Source of the DNA: Planctomycetota bacterium
GTDB lineage: Bacteria > Planctomycetota > B15-G4 > SIAN01
NCBI GenBank assembly: GCA_028289345.1
Contig: JANQQL010000028.1
Span: 62,001-126,000 of the forward strand
Reading direction: 5' to 3'
DNA: 64,000 nucleotides
The translations under genes were made by a program, and so were the position numbers. Positions 17,321 through 24,070 of the stretch are shown here, in pieces. Position 1 is the first letter of the stretch. Each line of letters opens with the position of its first letter. The notes below the pieces were generated by a model. The model had not been told where the DNA came from. It worked only from the letters and a program-made list of their open reading frames with translations, and made no database searches.

Positions 17321-18268
17321 TCATACTCCGGCCAGAGAATTCTCGGCGGGAGCGGGTGCTTCCAGAGGCTTGCGAGCCCCGGCCCGGATGATCAGCAAGC
17401 CCAACAGGATGATCCCGCCGCCGATCCACTGAGCCGTCGCCGGAACTTCTCCGAGCAGCAGGTAGGCGAACAGGATTCCCAGGAACGGCGACAGCATCGA
17501 GAGATTCGCGACGGTGCCCGGCGGCACTCGAGTCAATCCGTGGTACCAGGCAAGCTGCCCGAGGACGACAACGATCACGGCATACACGGTCATCACCACC
17601 CAGAGATCTCCGCGAAATGCGTCGGCGAAGTGCTCAGCGCCATACAGCACGATCGCCACGACGAAAAAGGCCAGTGCGGAAAAGAAGTTTCGGACAAACA
17701 CGAAGGTCCCGAGTTCGACGTGATTCAGCAGCCGACGCACCAACAGCGCGGCGACGGCTTGAAGCACCGACGCGATGGCGACCAAGTAGTCCCCCTCCAT
17801 CAACTTCCCCATCCCCTGAATCCACACCAGGGCACTGACACCGAGCAGGATCACGGCATAGCCGGCCATCTGAATCCTGGTCAAGAGCGCCGACGCGAAC
17901 AGGAACGACAGAAGCGCGTAGGCCACCGATTCGAAACGGCCGATCAGGACCACGTTGGTCACCGTGGTTCCTTGCAGCGCAGTGAATAACAACATGGGAA
18001 TGGCGACGGCCAACGCGATGTTGACGATCAGAAGCCCTTGGGCGCGCGGGGTGGTCCGCCGAAGATCCTTCCAAATGGACGTGGGCCGGAACAACACGCT
18101 GACAACCAACCCACCCAAGAGATTGCCGACGAACAGGACGTTGCAAAAGGAAATCGCCGCAGGCTCGTCAACGCCCAGGGAACCACCGTTTTCGATCAGC
18201 CACTTGACCAACGCACTCGACAGCGCGAGAACGGTAATCCCGAGAAACAAGATCCCGCGGTCTTTCAT
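17321..18268 (-). CDS. DMT-superfamily (EamA) transporter
   Basis: The 315-residue product has ten hydrophobic segments arranged as two five-helix EamA halves; the second half carries the typical GxxAWYHGLTRVPPGTVANLSMLSPFLGILFAYLLLGE motif region. EamA proteins of the drug/metabolite transporter superfamily export small metabolites such as amino acids or nucleotides across the inner membrane; the substrate cannot be predicted. The ATG at 18268 is preceded by a strong GGAAGGAGAG ribosome site. It is followed by a 188-bp gap before the TPR-VCBS gene, so it may be the last gene of its unit. Confidence 0.9.
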   Translation of the reverse strand: MKDRGILFLGITVLALSSALVKWLIENGGSLGVDEPAAISFCNVLFVGNLLGGLVVSVLFRPTSIWKDLRRTTPRAQGLLIVNIALAVAIPMLLFTALQGTTVTNVVLIGRFESVAYALLSFLFASALLTRIQMAGYAVILLGVSALVWIQGMGKLMEGDYLVAIASVLQAVAALLVRRLLNHVELGTFVFVRNFFSALAFFVVAIVLYGAEHFADAFRGDLWVVMTVYAVIVVVLGQLAWYHGLTRVPPGTVANLSMLSPFLGILFAYLLLGEVPATAQWIGGGIILLGLLIIRAGARKPLEAPAPAENSLAGV

Positions 18269-18345
18269 CCTCTCTCCTTCCCATGGACGGAGAGAGGACG
18301 ATAGACGGCCGTGGCATCAGGAAAAACGGCTTCCCTGACGAAAGA

Positions 18346-19140
18346 TCAACCAGCCAGGCCGGTCGCCGGTCGGGGTTTGCGCAGAGCCACGATGCCGGCC
18401 CCGGTCAAGACGGCGAGAAACGCCAACATCCCCCACTCGGACAGAGTCGGCACCGCGTTGCCACCCGCACTCACGAAGGTCACGGTGAGCAAGGGGCGGT
18501 TCTCGGGAACCGGACGCTCCCGGGTATCGAATCGCTTGGCCGTCTGATTGCCACCAGTTTCGTCCCCGAGGAGGACCCAACCAAAGTTGCTGGAGGGAGT
18601 GTCGTACCAGGCCTGAACGTCGGAGACCATGCCGCTGCTGGACCAGGTGTAAGTTCCCACCGCGCCCACCGTTTGAGTCGCGCTCGACGAGGCCACGAAG
18701 TCACCGCCCGCGGAACTCCAAAAGCCCGTGCTGAAACTGGTGTGGATCCAGGTGGCATCACCCGTCGTCGAGGCAGCTCCCTCTCCTTCCAGCCCCGACG
18801 CGTCGGACGTTCCCTCGCCCCAGTCCGCGGTGACCCGATGGAGTGCCGCATCCGTGTCCCCCGCCACCGTGCGAGTCATCGTCAGTTGCAACGAAACGTC
18901 CGTGATCACCGAATCGGGGGGAATGGATGACAGATCGAACGCCATCAAGGCCCGCCGCAACAATCCGGTATTGGTCCGGCCGGCGAACATGCGGACACCG
19001 GCACCATTGCTGAGCGCCCCGGTCACACTTTCGTAGAGGGTGTTGTCCTTGGAAGGTTCGAGGACGACGGTCCCCGCAGTCGCGGTCGAGGTCATGGCGG
19101 CCAAGGCGACCGTCGCGAGCCAGGATCGATGGGTGTTCAT
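18346..19140 (-). CDS. Exported DNRLRE-type protein with IPTL-CTERM sorting signal
   Basis: The 264-residue product has a signal peptide (residues 1-23), a beta-rich DNRLRE-like/CBM96-type domain (TLYESVTGALSNGAG ... ALMAFDLSSIPPDSVITDVSLQL ... WGEGTSD) and a C-terminal tripartite anchor: VPTLSEWGMLAF, a hydrophobic helix and an RKPRP basic tail. VPTLSEWG is the IPTL-CTERM motif recognised by an exosortase-type transpeptidase, so the protein is expected to be transferred to the envelope or an exopolysaccharide. I chose the ATG at 19140, preceded by GGAG, rather than 19167, because the signal peptide starts there. A paralogue without the tag is at 60295-60963. Confidence 0.85.
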   Translation of the reverse strand: MNTHRSWLATVALAAMTSTATAGTVVLEPSKDNTLYESVTGALSNGAGVRMFAGRTNTGLLRRALMAFDLSSIPPDSVITDVSLQLTMTRTVAGDTDAALHRVTADWGEGTSDASGLEGEGAASTTGDATWIHTSFSTGFWSSAGGDFVASSSATQTVGAVGTYTWSSSGMVSDVQAWYDTPSSNFGWVLLGDETGGNQTAKRFDTRERPVPENRPLLTVTFVSAGGNAVPTLSEWGMLAFLAVLTGAGIVALRKPRPATGLAG

Positions 19141-19291
19141 TCCAGTTTCTCCGGTTCTTCGTTCCATAGTCTGCGGGGTAGTTCCTCGGGAGATAGCGCA
19201 CCCCGGGGGGCCAAGGCCACTTTTTCAGCGGCGAAACCGGGTCCCGGCGCACCCTCCCCCGGTGGGAGTCTGGAAAAGCGCGGAACGCGAT

Positions 19292-20233
19292 CTACGGACG
19301 ATTCACGTGCAGCACCGACTGGCGTTGCGGATTGAGGTGGAGCTGCAACACATCGGGGCGACTGTAGTGTCCAGAGTAGTCGAGGTTGTGGCGCTCCTGG
19401 TCCACCGTCGCCCGATCGAGTTCCACGGTCAGCAGCTCTTCCCGTCCGACCGAGGGTTCCAGCAACCATTCGCCTCGTGGGTCCGCCACCGCCGACCCAC
19501 CGTCCAGGAGAACTTCTTCCTCGCTCGCCACCAAACGATCGCGATGCGGAATGTCCGAGGGAATGTCCGAGGCACGCAACAAGCTGCAAGCAGACACCAC
19601 GAAGCTCCGTCCTTCCAGGGCCAGGAATCGGGTGATGTCGCGGGTGTTTCGTTCGCATCCGGGCCAAATCGCGACGTGCAGGTTCTCCCCCTGGGCATGA
19701 AGCGCGGCACGGGCCAGCGGCAGCCAGTTCTCCCAGCAGTTCAGCGCTCCCAAGGTGAATGGTGGAATGGAGTGAGTGACCAAGCCCGCCCCATCGCCAA
19801 CGGACCAGGCCAAGCGCTCTTCGTAGGTCGGCATCAACTTGCGGTGCACGGACCCGATCGCGCCTTCGGCATCGATGTAGACGCAGGAGCAGTACAGGCT
19901 GTGTCCTCCTCGATCGAAGGCTCGTTCCATCGTTCCAAGAACCACCGAGATTTTTCCGTCTCGGGCCGCGTCACACACGCCCTGCAGATGCCCGGCCTCG
20001 GGCTGCACGGCCTGCTCCAAGTAGCGCGCGTGAATCTCCTTCTGATCGGCGGCATCGAACCGGGCACCGTCCGTTCGAGAAAGCCACACCGGGTAGCCGG
20101 GCACCAGCGCCTCACCGAACACGACCAAACGGCAATCGGCTTGCGCGGCTTCTCGGACTCTCGCGACGACTTTTTCCAACGTCGCTTCGCGATTCAGGAA
20201 CACCGGAGCAATCTGGGCAATGGCGACGCGCAT
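19292..20233 (-). CDS. Nitrilase / carbon-nitrogen hydrolase
   Basis: The 313-residue product is a complete nitrilase-superfamily enzyme. The catalytic triad is visible: Glu41 in VFGEALVPGYP, Lys132 in HRKLMPTYEER and Cys166 in LNCWENWLP. The LNCWENWLP and HRKLMPTYEER blocks are those of the branch 1 nitrilases (hydrolysis of nitriles to acids and ammonia) rather than amidases, which suggests but does not prove a nitrile substrate. The enzyme is cytoplasmic, with no signal peptide. The ATG at 20233 follows a GGGAGTG ribosome site. It begins 37 bp after the small membrane-protein gene and may be co-transcribed with it. A tandem 12-bp duplication (about 19548-19573) produces the repeated residues SDIPSDIP. 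Confidence 0.9.
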   Translation of the reverse strand: MRVAIAQIAPVFLNREATLEKVVARVREAAQADCRLVVFGEALVPGYPVWLSRTDGARFDAADQKEIHARYLEQAVQPEAGHLQGVCDAARDGKISVVLGTMERAFDRGGHSLYCSCVYIDAEGAIGSVHRKLMPTYEERLAWSVGDGAGLVTHSIPPFTLGALNCWENWLPLARAALHAQGENLHVAIWPGCERNTRDITRFLALEGRSFVVSACSLLRASDIPSDIPHRDRLVASEEEVLLDGGSAVADPRGEWLLEPSVGREELLTVELDRATVDQERHNLDYSGHYSRPDVLQLHLNPQRQSVLHVNRP

Positions 20234-20270
20234 GAATCACTCCCGCGGTTTGGAAAGCTCTTGCGGCTGG

Positions 20271-20747
20271 TTAGCGCAAGATTCTGCTGGGATACGGACG
20301 CCGCGCTTCCGCCGGATGGCGATAGCAATGCAACAGTCCCAACAATCCCAGCTGGACCATCGTGGCCGGAGCCAGAGCCGGGGTGGCGCCTCGCAAAGCC
20401 TCCCAAATCAGCTCGAAACCGGCGAGATTCGGATACATCTCTTTCTCAAACTCGGCGTTCCCGTCGAAATGAAGATAGAGCCCGACGAGCCCGGCGAGTA
20501 CGAACAGCCCCATGCACCCGCGCAACAGTCGAATCGCGACCGGATCGCGTCGCCAGAGAACGAGAAAGCACGCCACGAGGCCGAGTCCGAGCAACACCAC
20601 GGGGACCAGCTGCCAAGGATCCTCGTAATGCCCGATCAACCACAGATCCGCCAGGGCTCCGGTCATGCCGAGGATCAACAGGGCCAGCAACCAGCCACGC
20701 AGCCGCTGCAGCGTGTCCGGCTCCCGAGACGGCTCGAGCGAACTCAC
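20271..20747 (-). CDS. Small four-helix membrane protein of unknown function
   Basis: The 158-residue product has four hydrophobic helices (about residues 18-36, 46-64, 76-92 and 126-140) and no recognised motif. It starts with GTG and overlaps the stop of the exported HhH gene as GTGA, so the two are translationally coupled and probably act together at the membrane. Its N-terminus faces the cytoplasm by charge. I do not recognise the family. Confidence 0.7.
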   Translation of the reverse strand: MSSLEPSREPDTLQRLRGWLLALLILGMTGALADLWLIGHYEDPWQLVPVVLLGLGLVACFLVLWRRDPVAIRLLRGCMGLFVLAGLVGLYLHFDGNAEFEKEMYPNLAGFELIWEALRGATPALAPATMVQLGLLGLLHCYRHPAEARRPYPSRILR

Positions 20748-21391
20748 TGGCCCTTGGGCGCCACCACGAAGACGTAGCGCTCGAGACGAGCCACTTCCTT
20801 GTCATCCACGTACTTGCCGATTTCGCGGCGGAACTGCTCGATGCTCACGTACGGCCGATACTCCATGAACTCGTGACAGATCTTCTTGCCGACACCGGGA
20901 ATGCTGAGGAAATCTTCCTCGGAGGCTTCGTTGAGGTCCATGGGCACGAAAACGAACTGTTCGAGACGAGCAACTTCTTCGTCATCGACGTACTTGCCCA
21001 TCTCGCGGCGGAACTGGGCCAGTTTTCGATACGGACGGTACTCCTCGAACTCGTGGGCCATTTTCTTGCCCACCCTCGGAACTCGCAGGATGTCTTCTTC
21101 GCTGGCGGTGTTCAGGTTCAGTGGCACGAACATTTTCTCGTACACCGCTTGGATCTGCTCGTCCTTCAACTTCTTCACCAGCACTTCGTGCAACTCGCCC
21201 ACCTTCAGGAACGGGCGCTGGGCAACAAGTCGCTCGATCAGCTCGTCGTCCAGGTGAGGAACCTCGGCAAGTTCCTTTTCCGTCGCCAGGTTCGGGTTCA
21301 GGACTGCGGTGTTCGCTCCCACCTGACCCAGGCCAGGAGCTGCGGTGAGCATCCCGATCAAAGCGGTCAGGCTCAGCATCTTGAGTTTCAT
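20744..21391 (-). CDS. Exported protein with three tandem helix-hairpin-helix (ComEA-type) repeats
   Basis: The 215-residue product has a signal peptide (residues 1-22, cleavage near GLGQ) and then three HhH units: a divergent one at about 29-86 (NLATEKELAEVPHLDDELIERL) and two close copies at 87-146 and 147-206 (NLNTASEEDILRVPRVGKKM, DLNEASEEDFLSIPGVGKKI). The PGVGKK hairpin is the DNA-backbone-binding turn of ComEA-type proteins. The presence of a signal peptide places DNA binding outside the cytoplasm, as in competence-type DNA uptake, but the charged region between hairpins is unlike ComEA. It is coupled by GTGA to a four-helix membrane protein. A protein-protein role cannot be excluded. 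Confidence 0.8.
   Translation of the reverse strand: MKLKMLSLTALIGMLTAAPGLGQVGANTAVLNPNLATEKELAEVPHLDDELIERLVAQRPFLKVGELHEVLVKKLKDEQIQAVYEKMFVPLNLNTASEEDILRVPRVGKKMAHEFEEYRPYRKLAQFRREMGKYVDDEEVARLEQFVFVPMDLNEASEEDFLSIPGVGKKICHEFMEYRPYVSIEQFRREIGKYVDDKEVARLERYVFVVAPKGQ
20774..21133 (-). repeat. Two tandem 180-bp units within the HhH gene
   Basis: The last two HhH units of the exported protein correspond to two head-to-tail 180-bp (60-codon) copies that are similar at both nucleotide and protein level, for instance the shared GACGAGC-AACTTC and CACGTACTTGCC stretches. The third, N-terminal unit is much more diverged, so the last duplication is the more recent event. Confidence 0.8.
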
Positions 21392-21470
21392 TCCGTCCTC
21401 ACAATTCCGGGAGCGATGGCCGCTCCGATGAATGTCGAGTCGACGTCACCGCCGGACTCGGAGAAGAGCG

Positions 21471-22985
21471 TCACTCGGTGTAACCCAGCGCCTGGAGTTG
21501 GTCGAGAGTCTCTTGACTCAGCTCGATTTCCAGGGACTGGACGCTCTTCCCGACCATCTTGGCAATTTCGAGCAGGTCCCGGGCCTCTGCAATCAAGGAA
21601 TTCGTCAGTTCTGGATCTTGAGATTCTCGGTCCTGCAATTCGCCCGGATCCTTGCGGTACTCGTACAACTGGGAATGGCCGATCTTCGACGCGTGGAGCA
21701 ACCGCCAGCGATCGGTGGTCAATGCAACCTGAGTGTGGCGGGTCCCATCCGGCAGGCGGGCACCGCTGCACTCCGACAGGATCACCCTCGGTGGTCCCTC
21801 CTCGACGAACTCCCCCACCATGCCGGACAAGTCCTCCCCTGCCGCGTAGGGAGACGAATCCACCCCGGCGAGCGCACACAGTGTCGGCAAGACGTCGAGG
21901 GTACTGACCTGGGAAGAAACCACTCTCGACTCGATGCCCGGCCCCACGAAGAACAACGGAACGTGGACCAATTCACGATAGAGAGTCCGACCATGGCCAA
22001 AGCCGCCATGATCCATGAGCTCATCGCCGTGGTCGGCGGTGAAGGCGAGCACCACCTGGTCCAAGAGTTGACGACGCTCCAACTCTCCCCACAGGTCTTT
22101 CAGCAGATCATCGAGGTAGGCGATTTGCCCGTCGTACAAATCGATGGTGAACTGCAAGTCTTCGGGAGTCGGCTCGGACTCAGGAACGCCTTTGGTGTAG
22201 AGATCCGTGCCTGGTCGGCTTACGAATTGGGAATGGTAGGGCTCGGGACTCTCGTAGGGATTGTGCACGTCCATGTAGTGCAGGTAGAGGAAGAACGGAG
22301 TGGAACCGCTCCCATCCAACCACTCCAAGGCCGCGGCATTGACTTTGTCCCCCCGGCCGTAAAAGGAAGCCGCACTGTCTCGCAAGTGAACATTCACCCC
22401 TTGCAGCGCCGAAGCTTCCTCGGTCAACATGCTCTCGAAGTGGCTTCCCACCACGTAGTAGTAGTCTTCGAATCCCTGGTCGTAGCCATACCCGGGGGAA
22501 AGATGGGGGTTGGTGGCGACGGCCACGGTGCGGTACCCCACTTCTCGAAAGATCTCGGCCAAGGTGATTGGCTCTGGTCCAAGAATCAAACCCGAGCGCA
22601 CCGCTTTGTGACTGCTCGGATACATCGAAGTAAAGATCGAGGCCACCGACGCCGCAGTCTGCGGATAGGTGCTGAAACAATGTTCGAAGCGGGTTCCTTG
22701 CGACGCGAGTTCGTCGAGGAACGGACTGGTGTTCCGGGAATAGCCGTAGCTGCCGAGATGATCGGCGCGCAAGGTGTCCACGCAGATCAAAAGCACGCTG
22801 AGTTGATCTGAGGGCGGATACTGGCGAGCGGTGGGAGCCAGCCGGCTTTCTGGGTAACGAGGCTCGGCTTTCGCGGAGGCCCGATCCGAGCGAGACTCCG
22901 AGTCTCCTTGTCCACACCCAGCAAGAACTCCGAGAGCCATCGCCCACGGGAACGTCGTTGCAAGAAAGCGATCGCGACGTGGCAT
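21471..22985 (-). CDS. Sulfatase-fold lipoprotein with threonine in place of the formylglycine cysteine
   Basis: The 504-residue product has a lipobox (VLAGC, Cys24) and an alkaline-phosphatase/sulfatase fold: LLICVDTLRADHLGSYGY at 65-82 with the metal-binding Asp, the nucleophile region STYPQTAASVASIFTSMYP, and TADHGDEL with the second metal site. In true sulfatases the nucleophile Cys or Ser sits in (C/S)xPxR. Here alignment on the S-x-F-T-S-x-Y-P end puts Thr110 there and Val at the Arg position, as in the Thr-nucleophile branch that includes phosphoglycerol transferases. The substrate may therefore be a phospho- or sulfo-ester, or a transferred group. I chose the ATG at 22985; the longer frame is not protein-like. 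Confidence 0.85.
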   Translation of the reverse strand: MPRRDRFLATTFPWAMALGVLAGCGQGDSESRSDRASAKAEPRYPESRLAPTARQYPPSDQLSVLLICVDTLRADHLGSYGYSRNTSPFLDELASQGTRFEHCFSTYPQTAASVASIFTSMYPSSHKAVRSGLILGPEPITLAEIFREVGYRTVAVATNPHLSPGYGYDQGFEDYYYVVGSHFESMLTEEASALQGVNVHLRDSAASFYGRGDKVNAAALEWLDGSGSTPFFLYLHYMDVHNPYESPEPYHSQFVSRPGTDLYTKGVPESEPTPEDLQFTIDLYDGQIAYLDDLLKDLWGELERRQLLDQVVLAFTADHGDELMDHGGFGHGRTLYRELVHVPLFFVGPGIESRVVSSQVSTLDVLPTLCALAGVDSSPYAAGEDLSGMVGEFVEEGPPRVILSECSGARLPDGTRHTQVALTTDRWRLLHASKIGHSQLYEYRKDPGELQDRESQDPELTNSLIAEARDLLEIAKMVGKSVQSLEIELSQETLDQLQALGYTE

Positions 22986-23425
22986 CACGGAAACTTCGGG
23001 TCCGGATCGAATTTGACTTCCCCATCCATCGGTCGCGCCCACCCACCGGTCTCGACCGCCGCGCCCTCGCAAGACTGTCGAAAAACCCGCCGAAGGCCCC
23101 GAAACTGGCAGCCCACCCAGTCCATCCGCACAGAAGCGACACCAGGGTCTTCCTGGAGCTCGGGGACCAAACCTTCGGCGTGGTCCGTTCCCCGGCGTCA
23201 AAGAAACGACACTGTCAATCCATTCTCGCCAGGAGGCGACCCTGAGCAAGCGCCTCTCGACCCGTGAGTCTGAAAGACTTTCCGACGAGGCTGCTCAAGG
23301 CGCTGGCACACGAGAATCGATAGCTCTCCAAGATTGCCGCGACCCATCCGAGAGCCTCTCCCGCATCAACGAGGTGCCCGGAAACCGCGGAGGCCGGGAC
23401 GGCTCATCAGGGGGAGAGGATCATC
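22986..23425. other. Intergenic between divergent genes, possible degenerate repeat
   Basis: This 440-base region separates the divergent sulfatase-fold and cupredoxin lipoprotein genes. No protein-like frame fits. The segment ending at 23300 (AAGACTTTCCGACGAGGCTGCT, 23270-23291) resembles the gene-proximal end of the 3'-end-associated repeat, and GACTGTCGAAAAACC near 23074 resembles its other end. The interior does not align, so this is only a possible fourth, degraded copy. Promoters for both genes must lie here but are not identifiable. Confidence 0.4.
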
Positions 23426-24070
23426 GTGCATCGAGGGGGGACGATTCTGCTTGGCATCCTGTTGGCTGGATGTAGTTCCACGGTCCCCCCATCCGTCTCC
23501 CCTCCGCCAAGTTCCCCCCCGAAGTTCCGAATCCGCGGACTCTGGGACCCATCCGATCCCCCCCGGCAATCTCTCCCTCGAATCGTCGTGGCTCACGGCG
23601 AGCACGAGGAAGCGGGCTCCTCTCCCTCTCCCGTCGAGATTCGTCGGCACGAAGGAGTCCTGGTCCCTTCGTTCACAGTGGTCCCGGTCGGGACGGACCT
23701 CCAATTCCAGAACGACGAGGACATCTACCATCAGTTCTTCTCTTCGTCCGAAGGCAATGAGTTCGAGGGCACGATGTTGGAACCCGGCTCTGCCGGAACC
23801 GTCTCGCTTCGGTCCCCGGGCATCATTCACGTGTACTGTTCCCTTCACGCAGAGAAGCAGGCCACGATCATCGTGGTTCCCTCGCGTCGATTTCAGGTGC
23901 TCCCGCCCAACGGACTGTTCGCTTTTCCCGACCTCGAACCCGGAACGTACGTCGTCGAAACTTGGAACCAAGACGGACGGGAACAAACGGCCTCCGTTTC
24001 CCTGCCGTCGGACGAAGCCGAGCGCCTCTACTTCCCGTCGGATTCCGGAGACGGATCCGACTCTCCATGA
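23426..24070 (+). CDS. Cupredoxin-like lipoprotein
   Basis: The 214-residue product has a lipobox (LLAGC, Cys16), a Pro-rich linker and a plastocyanin-like domain: His102 in DEDIYHQFF, then YCSLHAEKQ with Cys138 and His141. The usual methionine after CxxHxx(x)M is replaced by Lys/Gln, so a blue-copper site would need a different axial ligand, such as glutamine as in stellacyanin-type proteins. The C-terminal part (FPDLEPGTYVVETWNQDG) resembles a carboxypeptidase-regulatory-like beta-sandwich. The GTG start at 23426 has a GGGGAGAGGA ribosome site. Its stop overlaps the ATG of the GGDEF-EAL gene, so the two are co-expressed. Confidence 0.72.
   Translation: MHRGGTILLGILLAGCSSTVPPSVSPPPSSPPKFRIRGLWDPSDPPRQSLPRIVVAHGEHEEAGSSPSPVEIRRHEGVLVPSFTVVPVGTDLQFQNDEDIYHQFFSSSEGNEFEGTMLEPGSAGTVSLRSPGIIHVYCSLHAEKQATIIVVPSRRFQVLPPNGLFAFPDLEPGTYVVETWNQDGREQTASVSLPSDEAERLYFPSDSGDGSDSP

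Noticed and set aside
18315..18337. Imperfect hairpin between the EamA and IPTL-CTERM genes as a terminator
   Set aside because: The stem is only about 8 bp with a G-U pair and has no T-tract on either strand, so it is not supported as a terminator.
19040..21907. A 955-codon plus-strand frame opposite the nitrilase and HhH genes
   Set aside because: It spans several real genes on the other strand and gives low-complexity residues; a by-product of GC bias.
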